Part shown: positions 1 to 9,845 of the stretch, in pieces
Position numbering within the stretch: the stretch's first letter is position 1
How the letters are laid out: each line of letters begins with the position of its first letter
From: Acidobacteriota bacterium
GTDB lineage: Bacteria; Acidobacteriota; Thermoanaerobaculia; Multivoradales; J023
Direction: 5' to 3'
DNA length: 64,000 nucleotides
Assembly (NCBI GenBank): GCA_029263395.1
Contig: JAJCXO010000285.1
Span: 1-64,000 of the forward strand
Made by a program: the position numbers and the translations under genes
Notes under the pieces: model-generated
The model's database searches: none
What the model was told of the DNA's origin: nothing
Seen by the model: only the letters and a program-made list of their open reading frames with translations

Positions 1-10
1 CCTTAGCCAT
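1..10 (-). CDS. Start of a gene cut by the left window edge
   Basis: On the minus strand an ATG at position 10 reads Met-Ala-Lys before the window ends. A good ribosome binding site, AGGAGAG (minus strand, positions 24 to 18), sits 7 bases upstream of it. That spacing makes a real start codon plausible, but nothing can be said of the product. It would lie downstream of, and in the same direction as, the response regulator at 148-525. Confidence 0.5.
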
Positions 11-147
11 AGCAGTTCTCTCCTATCTTAAAAATATGGGGTGTGCGAGGGTGGGAACCGAGGAGGTCTGCATGGGTACATGCGTGCCCCGGCGCAAACC
101 GACGCTAACACGGAACGGCCGGCCGCGCACTGAGCCGATTAAGCTGC

Positions 148-525
148 CTAGTTGCGGGCGCCTCGCAGCGCCCGCACCAGCTTGGGTACATCCCGACCGG
201 CTTCACCTTTTGGCAGGATCTGATCGGCTGAAGCTCCAATATCGATCATCCGGCTCTTGTGGATCGGACTCGCGGCATACTTGGTGTAGAACACGATCGC
301 AACCTCCTGGCTCCAGGCTCGGATCCAGTCGTAAACTGTCTCTCCTGAAGGGTCCATGTCGAAATCCAATGTCACTCCCTCGGGCTGGAAGTGACTCAAC
401 AGCTGGATCAACCCTGGTCGGGAGGCTACTGAGTTGAGGATCTCGATAGTGTGCGCATCGTCCCTCAGGTAGAGCTCGAGGAGCTCGGTCACCCCGGGTT
501 CATCGTCGATCAACAGAATTCGCAT
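148..525 (-). CDS. Single-domain response regulator (receiver only)
   Basis: A 125-residue protein made of one receiver (CheY-like) domain with no output domain. Visible receiver residues are the acidic pair D7-D8 in LLIDDEPG, the probable phosphoacceptor D54 in VTLDFDMD, T81 in VFYTKY and K106 in ILPKGE. A ribosome site AGAGGA lies 9 bases before the ATG. It sits 70 bases downstream of the giant histidine kinase on the same strand, so it is probably that kinase's phosphorylation target. How the signal leaves a receiver-only protein is not shown here; such proteins usually act by protein-protein contact. Receiver identity is firm, partnership is inferred. Confidence 0.85.
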   Translation of the reverse strand: MRILLIDDEPGVTELLELYLRDDAHTIEILNSVASRPGLIQLLSHFQPEGVTLDFDMDPSGETVYDWIRAWSQEVAIVFYTKYAASPIHKSRMIDIGASADQILPKGEAGRDVPKLVRALRGARN

Positions 526-595
526 GGTGGAGATCCTCTAGCAGGCTGGTTCACGCTGCGGCGGTGATTCATATCACGCCCGCTGCCGTGTACGA

Positions 596-3500
596 TCAGG
601 CTAGGTTTTCTTCGAGGAAAGGCAAAAAAAGCGCGAATATGGATCCACCACGTGGCACGTTGAAGATCTGTATCTGGCCTTGTAGAAGATCGGTGTAAAG
701 CTTGGCCGAGTAAAGCCCCAAGCCCAAACCGGCAACACGCTGAGCGGCAGCTCCACGGAAAAACGGCTCGAACACCCGGGGACGTTCACTGGACGGTATC
801 CCCGGCCCCTGGTCTTCGATCCGAACCTCGATGCCTTTGTTCGATGACTCGGTAGTGACCCGGACACGACCGCCGAGAGGGCTGTATTTCACCGCATTAA
901 CCATCAAATTGAGCAAGATGTCGTACACCTTGGTCTCGTCGGTCACCAGCAGGCTGTTCCGGTCCTGGTCTTCGGTTGGCTCCGGATAGTCGATCTGCAC
1001 GCTCTTGGGCTTGGCTTCACGCCGCACCGTGCGCACCACCTCATAAACCAGACGGGCAACCGCCACCTCACTCAACTCGACGCTGATCTCGCGGTCCGAC
1101 AAGCTCAAAATGCTGTCGACGATCGCGTCCATATGCCGCGCCTGGCGTAGCAGCTGACGATACTTGTCGTGGCGGTGCTCTTCGAATTTCTCCAGCCGGC
1201 CATCCGCCAAAACCTTGAGATCCGAGCGCATCAAATAGATCGGTGATCCCAGGTTGTGCGCCACGATCGAGAACAGACGCCCCTTGAGCTCTTCCTGCTC
1301 AACCGCGGCACGACGATAAACCAACGCTTGCAGCGGCACCGACCACGCCAGACGCTGGGCTTCGAAACGCTGAAAGCCGGTCACCTCGAGGTTGCGCCAG
1401 GAGAAGATGTAGAAGCCGAGATACCCCGGCTCTCCCGGGCTGCCGGCAATGGTGTTGACCCGCCAGGTTCGGTCCTTGTGGATGGCCGTCGCCAGATCAT
1501 GGATGGTGCGAGCTCCAAGCTCCTGAAATTGATCCAACTCGAACCACTCCGCCGAAACCCAGCTGGGGAGCTCAGTCTCCGCCGAGATCTCACGAACCTC
1601 CCCCGGTCTCTCGCCACCCTCAGCCACCGCCTCACCACCATCGCTGGAAGCCTCACAACCATCGCGGAACCAATAGCCCAACACCGCTTCATCTTTCTCG
1701 TTGCGCACCAGGAACACTGCTTCCAACGGCTCGGCGAGCAGTAACAGGCGGGTAAAGAGATTGGTGAAGGCCGTCAGCGCCAACAACTTCTCTTCCCTGA
1801 GATCTTGCAGGCCTTCACTGCTGAAGCGCGAGATCGGCTCGATCTCTTTGAAACAATGTGCCTCCACCGTCAACTGGAAGTCCTGCAGCAGCGCGACGTT
1901 TTCCGCTTCCAGCAGAATCGTGTCCCAATGCTCGACCAAACGTCGCACCAGACGCGCCTCGCGTGCGGCGAGATCACCCGAATGATCGGACAGCAGTCGA
2001 TCGACACCAGACCGCCAAATCCGCCACTCTCGACGCACCCGATCGAAGTCCTCGAACCGTAAATGGGTCATCACCGGGTCGACCCATTGGTCGTTGTACT
2101 TTTGGACATAGTAGTTCTGGATCGCATCCAACAACGGCCGCAACTCAGCCAGCTTGGCATAGGTTGGACAGTAAGAAAAACGACGTCCGGCGGGCGGTGG
2201 CTGCCATGTACCTTCGCTGGCAAGCTCTCTCAGATCGTAAAGATCCTTGACCTCGAGCAGCGGGATCAGCGCTTGAAAATACTGTGGGGTCTGTTCGAGG
2301 TATTCCTTATCCGGACCGCGACTAGTCGGCCACTGGCGATCCATCAGTTGTTTCAACGTAGTGATCAATTCGGTCAGGGGTGCGCCTTCTTCGAGCCCAC
2401 GATCCAGGCGCCCGGCGAGACGGATAATCTGGTCGGGACGCAGCTCACGTTGAGGCTCTGTGGTGACTTCCTGCCCGGTCTCGAGGGTTGCGGCCTCGCT
2501 CTTCATTGCCTCCCACTGATCCGCGAGGATCAGATACATCGCCTGGCGCAGGCCGTAACCTTGCAACAGGTAGCTGACGTAGAACGGCTCGACATGGCGA
2601 TCCCGCAATAGCAGACACAGGATGCGGCCGATCTGCAGCACCACCGGACTGGGATCGATCTGCTGCACTTGCTCAGGCCGTAGACGCAGCCGCGAAAACA
2701 AGCTCCTGAGCAGCCAGCCGAGATCAGCCTCCCGCGCTTCCCCGGGCTCGAACATCCGCTGCTTTTCCACCCACGGCCAGCCGAACAGTAGCCGCTCGAT
2801 ATATTGCAACGTCTTGTACTGGATCAGGCCGTGAGAATCCTCCAGGAAGTGCCGGAGTAGACTCTCGGGATGGGACATCGGATCTTCGTCTGCGGTGACG
2901 CTGCCGAGCGTCAACCATTGCCGCAACATGATCTTGTCCTCGATCTCGCGCAGGAAAGAGCGTATCCAAAACAGCTGGACGCGGCGGTTAGCGATCGATG
3001 CCGGCGTATCCCAGCGTTTGCCACACTGTTGCAGTAAGTGCACCGACGCCAGGTAGAGTCGACTGTCAGCCAGAATCGCCCGCATCCCCTGTGGCACCCC
3101 CGCTCGATCCTCAGCTGGCCGACGATCCTGGAAGAGTCGGCGCAACAAGGCGGTCATCTCGCCGGTGGGCTCATAAGAACTATTGCCGGCCTCCAACAGC
3201 CAGTCGATCGCTTCCAGCACCTGCGCCGTCTCCTGGCGTGGATACCGTGTGCTCTGCCGGATAAAACGGTGGCGCAGGTGGCCCTCTTCGACATGGTACG
3301 CCCGCCACCGAGAGAGCCGGTCTTCCTGCTGCTCCGCGTCGAGCTGATCGAGTTCACGATCAAAGGCGCCCAACATCTTCGGTCGATCGATCAGCCGCAG
3401 ACCACAAAAACGATTCTCGAAGGCGCAGGCGTAAACCCGCATCAGCACATCAGGGCCATCGTCAGGCTGGCGTGGTGGCGCAGCGACGAACAACCCAATT

Positions 3501-6412
3501 TTGAAGCCGTTCTCCGATGACTGCTCGTGACGCAACGGGTCTTGGCGGAACGAATACGTCTCGAGGTGGCGGCCGTCGAGATCGAGAGCATAAATGTGGG
3601 CATCGTGGGATCCCACCAGTACGCGATAAAAATGTGTCCGCCGATGATCACCCGCCTGATCGGGAGCAACTGTCTGGATGCTGCGCACCGAGTCGCCGGT
3701 ACTGAACGCCCACACCGGGCCGAGACGGGGCTCGAAGGATGGCCCGAGGATCTGCAGCCCAATCGCGGTACCGTCGCTCGCCACCACCACATGGCGCCGT
3801 TCCGGCCCAGTTACCAACATCGAGGTGATTGGCCCGCTGCACACCGACGAGGACGCGATCGGCTCCAACAACGGACCACTACCATTGTCATGCCACTGCA
3901 GCAGACAGAGTTGCCCAGATGCCAAGGCGGCCAGCACCAGGGGGACGCCCTGGCCCAGCGCCCATTCGGCCATGAACCATTCCATGTGCAGGATCGCCAA
4001 GGATTTGGGGCTGATCTCCCCAGCACCGTTGCCAAGCTCCACCAACGGCGTTGGCTGACCGAGGATGTGAATGCGGCCATGCGAGTCTCCCCACAGCAGC
4101 GTGGGCGTACCGCCGTCACCACCCACCGGTACGGTCGCAAACGCCGTCGCATCAATCGGTTGACTGTTGAGACCGACAATTTCACGGCAGCTGGGTGAGC
4201 TGCGCCGAGCTTCTGCCACGGTTGGTGGCACGTCCGCCAGCGCCAGCCGCAACACCGGCCCGCGCGAGAAGCTCAACAAGAGATCCTCGCCATAAACCTC
4301 CGCCGCCCGCACGGTACCTTTGTCGTCTTCTGCCGGCACCGGTATCAGGCAGTGCCCGTCACCTTCTCCGTCCAACAGCCAAAGCTCACCCTGATAGTTC
4401 GCCGCCACGAATCGGATGTGCTCAGGCTCAGCTTCCCAAAAGGGTCCACCGTCCACCGTCGGCAATGGGGTGAAGGTCATTACTTCGCCGAGCAGACCGG
4501 TCGACGCTGGCTTGAACTCGGTGAGGAATACTGGATCATGACGACGAGCGATGAGGATCGAGCGATAGACCACCCGTTCGTCGTAAAGACTTGGATCTGT
4601 CGAACAAGCAAGCTCCAGAAAACAGCTCTGCTTCTTTTTGGAGAAGGTTCCTGGATCGAGCACAAACTTACGAATCCGAGTGATGTGCTCTTCGATCTCA
4701 GCCTGACGACGCAACATGTCCTCACCCGCAGCGGGTCGATCCAACAGCTTGAGCTGGATGCGACGCAACGCTTGAATCATACCGATCGCCACATACCGTG
4801 GCGTACGGCGAGCCAACACGTCCCACACCAGCAGAAACAGCTTGCGCCATTCATTATCGGATCGACACTCGCGGCCGAGTCGAGGGATGAGCTCGAGCAG
4901 GGTGTGCTTATCTCGTTTTGGGTCAGCATCGAAATCCCGCGAATCGGTGGTTCGATCTCGCCAATAGACCGAGAACAAGGCCACCTGCTGCAAGAAGTCG
5001 AGCAGCTCTTCGAGCGAAGAAGCCTCTTCGAGCATCCGTTGCCCGATCTGCCGGGCCTGCTTCCGGAGTCGCCAGCGCAGGCGGAAGAGATGCCAGCGCA
5101 CTTCGTTGTTGCCCAGGCCGAAGACGACAGGCAGCTCGGCTCCGTCATCGTTGATGGCAGGTAGGCTGCACATGGCGTAGACCCGGTCGGGTAAAACCTC
5201 GTCGGACACGTTCTTGTAGCCGGAGATCAGCGCCGTCGGCCAGTCCATTTCCGGTACTTGGCGCGGGAACAGGCCGAAACCACCAGCCTCCGGTCGACGC
5301 ACACCAGACGGCCGAAAGATACGTATCCGGCCTGCCAGGGTGGACACCGCCACGCCGTGCCAGCCGGCCATCGGCTGTCGATCGTCGTTGGTCTCGGGCA
5401 GGTTGAGGACGCTCAAGGTGAGATTTTTGGTTTTGCCGACCACTAGGCGGCCATGACAACGCGCCCTGCCGGGCTCCTCCGGCGTGTCATAAATCACCAA
5501 AAGGTGACGTAAGGTCGTGGCGAGCACCCCACGGTGGGGGTAAGTGCGCCGGAACCGACCGGTCTCCGGATCGCGATAGTTGACATCCGACAGCGGACGC
5601 ATCTGCAGAATCGGTGACAGGCGACCGCTCCAGACCTGCTGCTGGTGACGGGTTCTTTCTTCGAGACCCTCGGCTGTGACCCGGAAGGGTTGGGAGGGCG
5701 ACTCACGCTCGAAGCTATGGAGCTCAAACCGGCCGGTTGCCACAAACAACTGATCACCGATCCCGGATCCCTCGTGCGCGTCCGCACGGTCGATCGCCAA
5801 CGCCGTGATCCGATACGGCAGTTCCTCACGCCATGCGAGCCTCGGCTCATCACCACCCAGGGACCATTGGAACAGCTCGTTGTAAAACTCATGCTGGGCA
5901 ATCGCCAATAACGTCTCGGAGGCCGGGTCGTATGTCAGCCGACGGATCGAGCGCCCGTGTGAGCCTGGTAGCCGAATCAACTCCAAACGGCGGACGTCCT
6001 CCTCTAGAAGCCGCCGTCGCACTTGCTCGAGGTCGACCAACCAAGCGCCGTGACCGCGGGTGGCCAACACCACTCCGAACCCTTGGTGGTGAGACACGAT
6101 CTGAATATCATCCACCACTCGATCAGCGCCATCGGCAGCGGGAACCCCCGGCAACTCGCACCACCGTGGCCTCTCTGGGTGCTCGATATCGAGCTCCGAG
6201 GCATACCAACAGCCAAGTTTGTCGCCAGCGACCACCAGATGGCGATAACCCGACGCATCGAGCGGATGACTGGCAAGGCTGCGAATCTCATGGCGAGCTA
6301 CAAACAACGTCTGGCCGTCGTCAAAGCCACGCTGGTAGATCCGTTCGCTGAGACGGGTCAGCTCCGCCCATCTCTCGTAGAATTCGAGAGGGTCAGCACC
6401 TTGTTCGGGCAT
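596..6412 (-). CDS. Giant soluble sensor histidine kinase with beta-propeller-like sensory region
   Basis: About 1,938 residues. The last 220 residues are a histidine kinase core: H box FSIVAHNLGSP with the likely phosphohistidine near 1719, N box LNLMVNAVKYSP near 1839, G1 box EDQGPGIP, F box VFEPFF and G2 box GLGLGLYSAK. A GAF-like stretch appears to precede it. The first roughly 1,100 residues contain scattered beta-strand repeats resembling WD/PQQ propeller blades, for example near VGSHDAHIYALDLDGR, followed by a long helical region. I see no membrane segment or signal peptide, so it should act in the cytoplasm. The reading frame opens 18 codons earlier at 6466, but the ATG at 6412 has a strong GGGGAGG site 6-7 bases upstream and is preferred. 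The residue after the H-box histidine is Asn, where Glu or Asp is usual. The input signal is unknown. Confidence 0.85.
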   Translation of the reverse strand: MPEQGADPLEFYERWAELTRLSERIYQRGFDDGQTLFVARHEIRSLASHPLDASGYRHLVVAGDKLGCWYASELDIEHPERPRWCELPGVPAADGADRVVDDIQIVSHHQGFGVVLATRGHGAWLVDLEQVRRRLLEEDVRRLELIRLPGSHGRSIRRLTYDPASETLLAIAQHEFYNELFQWSLGGDEPRLAWREELPYRITALAIDRADAHEGSGIGDQLFVATGRFELHSFERESPSQPFRVTAEGLEERTRHQQQVWSGRLSPILQMRPLSDVNYRDPETGRFRRTYPHRGVLATTLRHLLVIYDTPEEPGRARCHGRLVVGKTKNLTLSVLNLPETNDDRQPMAGWHGVAVSTLAGRIRIFRPSGVRRPEAGGFGLFPRQVPEMDWPTALISGYKNVSDEVLPDRVYAMCSLPAINDDGAELPVVFGLGNNEVRWHLFRLRWRLRKQARQIGQRMLEEASSLEELLDFLQQVALFSVYWRDRTTDSRDFDADPKRDKHTLLELIPRLGRECRSDNEWRKLFLLVWDVLARRTPRYVAIGMIQALRRIQLKLLDRPAAGEDMLRRQAEIEEHITRIRKFVLDPGTFSKKKQSCFLELACSTDPSLYDERVVYRSILIARRHDPVFLTEFKPASTGLLGEVMTFTPLPTVDGGPFWEAEPEHIRFVAANYQGELWLLDGEGDGHCLIPVPAEDDKGTVRAAEVYGEDLLLSFSRGPVLRLALADVPPTVAEARRSSPSCREIVGLNSQPIDATAFATVPVGGDGGTPTLLWGDSHGRIHILGQPTPLVELGNGAGEISPKSLAILHMEWFMAEWALGQGVPLVLAALASGQLCLLQWHDNGSGPLLEPIASSSVCSGPITSMLVTGPERRHVVVASDGTAIGLQILGPSFEPRLGPVWAFSTGDSVRSIQTVAPDQAGDHRRTHFYRVLVGSHDAHIYALDLDGRHLETYSFRQDPLRHEQSSENGFKIGLFVAAPPRQPDDGPDVLMRVYACAFENRFCGLRLIDRPKMLGAFDRELDQLDAEQQEDRLSRWRAYHVEEGHLRHRFIRQSTRYPRQETAQVLEAIDWLLEAGNSSYEPTGEMTALLRRLFQDRRPAEDRAGVPQGMRAILADSRLYLASVHLLQQCGKRWDTPASIANRRVQLFWIRSFLREIEDKIMLRQWLTLGSVTADEDPMSHPESLLRHFLEDSHGLIQYKTLQYIERLLFGWPWVEKQRMFEPGEAREADLGWLLRSLFSRLRLRPEQVQQIDPSPVVLQIGRILCLLLRDRHVEPFYVSYLLQGYGLRQAMYLILADQWEAMKSEAATLETGQEVTTEPQRELRPDQIIRLAGRLDRGLEEGAPLTELITTLKQLMDRQWPTSRGPDKEYLEQTPQYFQALIPLLEVKDLYDLRELASEGTWQPPPAGRRFSYCPTYAKLAELRPLLDAIQNYYVQKYNDQWVDPVMTHLRFEDFDRVRREWRIWRSGVDRLLSDHSGDLAAREARLVRRLVEHWDTILLEAENVALLQDFQLTVEAHCFKEIEPISRFSSEGLQDLREEKLLALTAFTNLFTRLLLLAEPLEAVFLVRNEKDEAVLGYWFRDGCEASSDGGEAVAEGGERPGEVREISAETELPSWVSAEWFELDQFQELGARTIHDLATAIHKDRTWRVNTIAGSPGEPGYLGFYIFSWRNLEVTGFQRFEAQRLAWSVPLQALVYRRAAVEQEELKGRLFSIVAHNLGSPIYLMRSDLKVLADGRLEKFEEHRHDKYRQLLRQARHMDAIVDSILSLSDREISVELSEVAVARLVYEVVRTVRREAKPKSVQIDYPEPTEDQDRNSLLVTDETKVYDILLNLMVNAVKYSPLGGRVRVTTESSNKGIEVRIEDQGPGIPSSERPRVFEPFFRGAAAQRVAGLGLGLYSAKLYTDLLQGQIQIFNVPRGGSIFALFLPFLEENLA

Positions 6413-6627
6413 CGAGTCCTCCCCCCTGGCCGGTGAGAAAGTCGGGCGGATCACCGATAAGCTCATGGTGCAAATTCATCGTCCGCAAGAGATCAGGTCC
6501 GCTGAGGAGACACCTCACTACGGACGACAGCATATAACACCGCCATTACCGACGGCATGCGTGTCGAGGACCTCAGGCCGGTCGGGTGCTGGGGCTCACT
6601 GCCGTGCCTATCCAAAATATCGGAATC

Positions 6628-6653
6628 GTTGGGCGCACAGCCGTGCGCCCAAC
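6628..6653. repeat. Perfect GC-rich palindrome, intergenic
   Basis: An 11-bp perfect inverted repeat (GTTGGGCGCAC / GTGCGCCCAAC) with a 4-base loop lies between the kinase start and the thiolase stop. The core GGCGCACAGCCGTGCGCC recurs on the other strand at 41505-41522. It lacks a T-run on either side, so it is a poor intrinsic terminator and looks more like a dispersed REP-type palindrome. The stem could still end thiolase transcription. Confidence 0.6.
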
Positions 6654-6691
6654 AAGGGAAGCTCAGGTTAAACGGGGCCTGACGTGCCTCG

Positions 6692-7876
6692 TCAAACCCG
6701 CTCGACCAACGCTGCCAGCCCCATGCCACCGGACACACACAGCGTCGCGATACCCCAACGACCCCCGCGATGCTCCAAACCATGCAACAGGGTCACCAAG
6801 ATCCGGGCGCCAGTACAACCGATCGGATGGCCGAGGGCGATAGCGCCGCCATCGGGATTGACCCGTTCGGGATCAAACGGCAGCTCCGCCAGACAGGCCA
6901 ACACCTGGCAGGCGAACGCTTCGTTGAGCTCCACATGATCGATTTCGTCGAACGTCAGGTTATTGCGCTCGAGCAACGTCTTGACCGCCGGCACGGGACC
7001 GATACCCATGATCCGCGGCTCGACGCCCACCACTTCCCAATCCCGCAAGTACCCGGCAACAGGCAAGGCGAGTTCCTCGGCGGCGGACTCGGAGGCAACA
7101 AGCAAGGCGGCAGCACCGTCGGTGATGCCGGACGCGTTACCCGGCGTCACCCGCCCCCCTTCCCGGAACACCGGCCGCAACTTGGCCAACGAACCTTCGA
7201 CCACTCCGTCACGCGGATGCTCATCGCTGCTGACCACAACCTCTTGCCGTCGCTGCTTGACTGTGATCGGCTCGATCTCGGACTCGAAACGTCCCGCCTG
7301 GCGGGCACGCTCGCACCGATTCTGGCTGAGTACCGCCCAGGAGTCCGACGCCTGGCGATCGATACCGGTCTCCTCGGCAAGCTCCTCCGCCGTCTCCCCC
7401 ATCACCAGGCCGGAAAGCGGATCGTTGAAGCCGTCGCGGTACATGCCGTCACTCAACTCGGCGTGGCCGAGCCGATAACCCGACCGCGCCTGCGGCAACA
7501 TATAGGGCGTGTTCGACATGCTTTCGGTTCCACCGACCAGCACCACTTCCGCTTCGCCGAGCAGAATTGCGCGAGCTGCCGACAACGTTGCTTGCAGCCC
7601 TGAGCCGCAGGCCTGGTTGACCGTAAAAGCAGGACTCGACTCCGGCACGCCCGCACGGTAGCCGATTTGGCGAGCGGTGTTGGGCCCACCGCCGGCTTGC
7701 CGACCGTGCCCAAAAATCACTTGGTCAATACGCTCGGCGAGACACACCGAACGTTCGATCGCGGCCTCGGCGGCAGCAGTGCCGAGATCGGCCGCCGACA
7801 GTGAAGCCAACACGCCGCCAAACTTACCGATCGGCGTGCGTACTGGCCCACTGAGGACAAGAGGAGGACGCTTCAA
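6692..7876 (-). CDS. Thiolase (acetyl-CoA acetyltransferase family)
   Basis: A 394-residue enzyme of normal thiolase length. It carries all active-site elements: nucleophile C90 in NQACGSG, H350 in GHPIGCTGAR and the acid/base C380 in CVSGGMG near the C-terminus. Thiolases of this family either cleave 3-ketoacyl-CoA in beta-oxidation or condense two acetyl-CoA; the sequence alone does not decide. The start is a TTG two bases after the stop of the enoyl-CoA hydratase gene, with no in-frame ATG near, so the two are almost surely co-transcribed and translationally coupled. The pairing with a hydratase favours a role in acyl-CoA degradation or short-chain acyl-CoA metabolism. Confidence 0.93.
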   Translation of the reverse strand: MKRPPLVLSGPVRTPIGKFGGVLASLSAADLGTAAAEAAIERSVCLAERIDQVIFGHGRQAGGGPNTARQIGYRAGVPESSPAFTVNQACGSGLQATLSAARAILLGEAEVVLVGGTESMSNTPYMLPQARSGYRLGHAELSDGMYRDGFNDPLSGLVMGETAEELAEETGIDRQASDSWAVLSQNRCERARQAGRFESEIEPITVKQRRQEVVVSSDEHPRDGVVEGSLAKLRPVFREGGRVTPGNASGITDGAAALLVASESAAEELALPVAGYLRDWEVVGVEPRIMGIGPVPAVKTLLERNNLTFDEIDHVELNEAFACQVLACLAELPFDPERVNPDGGAIALGHPIGCTGARILVTLLHGLEHRGGRWGIATLCVSGGMGLAALVERV

Positions 7877-7878
7877 GA

Positions 7879-8694
7879 CTACCGGCCCGTGAACTCGGGC
7901 TTTTGCTTCCCGACGTAGGCGTTCAGGCCAATACCGGCATCGTCGCTCTCGAACAGCTGCTGTTGCAGCTCACGCTCGATCGCCAGACCGGACTCGAACG
8001 GTACTTCCGCGCCACTCTGCACCGCCCGCTTGATGCGACCGGCAGCCTTCGACGCGGTGTTCGGCGGACAGAACTTACAGGCGTACTCGTGGATCTGGGC
8101 GCGCCAGGCGTCAAAGTCCTCGGCGTCGAAGATGTCGTTGACCAAGCCGTAGTCCTTGGACTGATCGAGCGTCAACAAGCCACCGGTCACCATCAGCTCG
8201 ATCGCCCGGCTTTTGCCGATCATGCGCGCCAGGCGTTGGGTGCCACCGGTGCCGGGGAGCACACCGAGGGTGATCTCGGGCAGGCCAAGCTTGCCACAAT
8301 CTTTGCCACCGATCCGACGGGCGAGGCGCAGGTCCGCAGCCATCGCAATTTCGAGCCCACCACCGACGGTGTGCCCATTGAGTGCGGCAATCACCAACTT
8401 CGGCGTCTGCTCCAGGCGATTCAACGTCTCGTTGGCGTGCAGGCAGAAGTAGTACTTGAAGCGCGGCTCAGCGGTCTGCAACATGTTGATGTTGGCGCCG
8501 GCACAGAAGAACTTCTCACCCGCGCCGGTGATCACGATCACGTGCACGTCGTTGTCGAACCGTGCTTTGAGGATGCCGTCATCCAGATCGCGCATCATCT
8601 CGTGGGTGTAACCGTTGACCGGTGGATCGTCGAGGGTGAGGTAGGCGACGCCGTCGCGAGTTTCGTATTGCACCAAGGTTTTACGGTCAGTCAT
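7879..8694 (-). CDS. Enoyl-CoA hydratase/isomerase (crotonase family)
   Basis: A 271-residue crotonase-fold protein. The oxyanion-hole segments are visible (FCAGANINML and GHTVGGGLEIAMAAD), followed by the GLPEITLGVLPGTGG block that holds a catalytic glutamate. It should hydrate trans-2-enoyl-CoA in the cytoplasm. The ribosome site AAGGA lies 8 bases before the ATG. It is the first gene of a two-gene operon with the thiolase. Related crotonases act on many acyl-CoA substrates, including benzoyl-CoA-derived ones, so the exact substrate is open. Confidence 0.92.
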   Translation of the reverse strand: MTDRKTLVQYETRDGVAYLTLDDPPVNGYTHEMMRDLDDGILKARFDNDVHVIVITGAGEKFFCAGANINMLQTAEPRFKYYFCLHANETLNRLEQTPKLVIAALNGHTVGGGLEIAMAADLRLARRIGGKDCGKLGLPEITLGVLPGTGGTQRLARMIGKSRAIELMVTGGLLTLDQSKDYGLVNDIFDAEDFDAWRAQIHEYACKFCPPNTASKAAGRIKRAVQSGAEVPFESGLAIERELQQQLFESDDAGIGLNAYVGKQKPEFTGR

Positions 8695-8822
8695 CTTGAA
8701 TTCCTTATAAATGGGTGCTCGATTCGGAAGCCGCGACCAGGCTGGCGCTCGAGTCAGAGCACGTTGTCATTGCGTTCTACTGCTGTGAGGGTTGTGTTGG
8801 CTGGAATCAGTGTTGGTTGGAA

Positions 8823-9845
8823 TCAGACCCCGGCCTGTTGTTCCACCTCTGACGTATATTCGCCAAATGTCGCCTTACCGTTACACATCGAGCGATGGCG
8901 GAAGGCATCCTGAGCAGCAGGCACGTTGTCGGCTTTGCCGAGCCAGGCCTGCAGCGTCGACGCCTGGAGCGCTCGTCCGTAGGAAAAGCTGACATTCCAA
9001 GGCAGGTTGCCGAGCTTGTTGATCTCGTTGAGATGGACTGTGGCCTCGATGTCGCTCTGGCCGCCGGACAGGAACACGATCCCCGGCACCGCCGCCGGCA
9101 CGTGACGACGGAAACACTGCACGGTCATCTCCGCAACTTGCTCCTTCGACGCCGGCACCGCACAGTCCGAGCCTGAAATCACCATATTTGGCTTGAGCAG
9201 AATCTGCTCGAGGGGTACCCGCTGCTCATAAAGCGCACCGAACACCTGATGTAAGGTCCGCGACGTGACCTCGAAGCAGCGCTCGATCGTGTGTGAGCCG
9301 TCCATCAGAACCTCGGGTTCGACAATCGGCACCAGACCACCTTCGACACACAGCGAGGCGTACCGCGCCAGGGCATGGGCATTGGCCTCGAGGCAATATC
9401 GACTCGGAATGTCGTTGCCGATCGTGATCACCGCCCGCCACTTGGCGAAGCGAGCACCGAGCTCTCTGTACTCCATGATCCGATCGCGCAGGCCATCGAG
9501 GCCTTCGGTCACCTTCTCATCGTCGGTACCGGACAGCGCCTTGGCACCAGTGTCGACCTTGATCCCGGGATGGATCCCGCGGGACGCCAGCAGCTCAGGG
9601 AACGGCGTGCCATCGGCACTCGACTGGCGGATGGTCTCGTCATACAGAATGACGCCCGAAATGTGGTTTTCGACCTCGCTGGTGGTGAACAACAGGTCAC
9701 GGTAGGCACGGCGATTTTCTGCGCTCGAAGGGACAGCGATGGTATCGAAGCGCTTGGCGATGGTGCCGGTGCTTTCATCCGCGGCCAAGATGCCCTTGCC
9801 CTTGGCGACCAGCTCGCGAGCTACAGCATTCAGCTCGTTCGACAT
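8823..9845 (-). CDS. Class I fructose-bisphosphate aldolase
   Basis: A 340-residue aldolase of the animal/plant-like class I type. It cleaves fructose 1,6-bisphosphate to dihydroxyacetone phosphate and glyceraldehyde 3-phosphate in glycolysis and the reverse in gluconeogenesis. The Schiff-base lysine is K218 in LLKPNMV. K135 in FAKWRAV and the acidic PIVEPEVL block are also conserved, as is LSGGQSDIEAT. A strong GGAGGAAG site lies 6 bases before the ATG. The C-terminus ends in QQAGV rather than the terminal tyrosine of the vertebrate enzymes. It is monocistronic, separated from its neighbours by 128 and 233 bases. Confidence 0.95.
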   Translation of the reverse strand: MSNELNAVARELVAKGKGILAADESTGTIAKRFDTIAVPSSAENRRAYRDLLFTTSEVENHISGVILYDETIRQSSADGTPFPELLASRGIHPGIKVDTGAKALSGTDDEKVTEGLDGLRDRIMEYRELGARFAKWRAVITIGNDIPSRYCLEANAHALARYASLCVEGGLVPIVEPEVLMDGSHTIERCFEVTSRTLHQVFGALYEQRVPLEQILLKPNMVISGSDCAVPASKEQVAEMTVQCFRRHVPAAVPGIVFLSGGQSDIEATVHLNEINKLGNLPWNVSFSYGRALQASTLQAWLGKADNVPAAQDAFRHRSMCNGKATFGEYTSEVEQQAGV

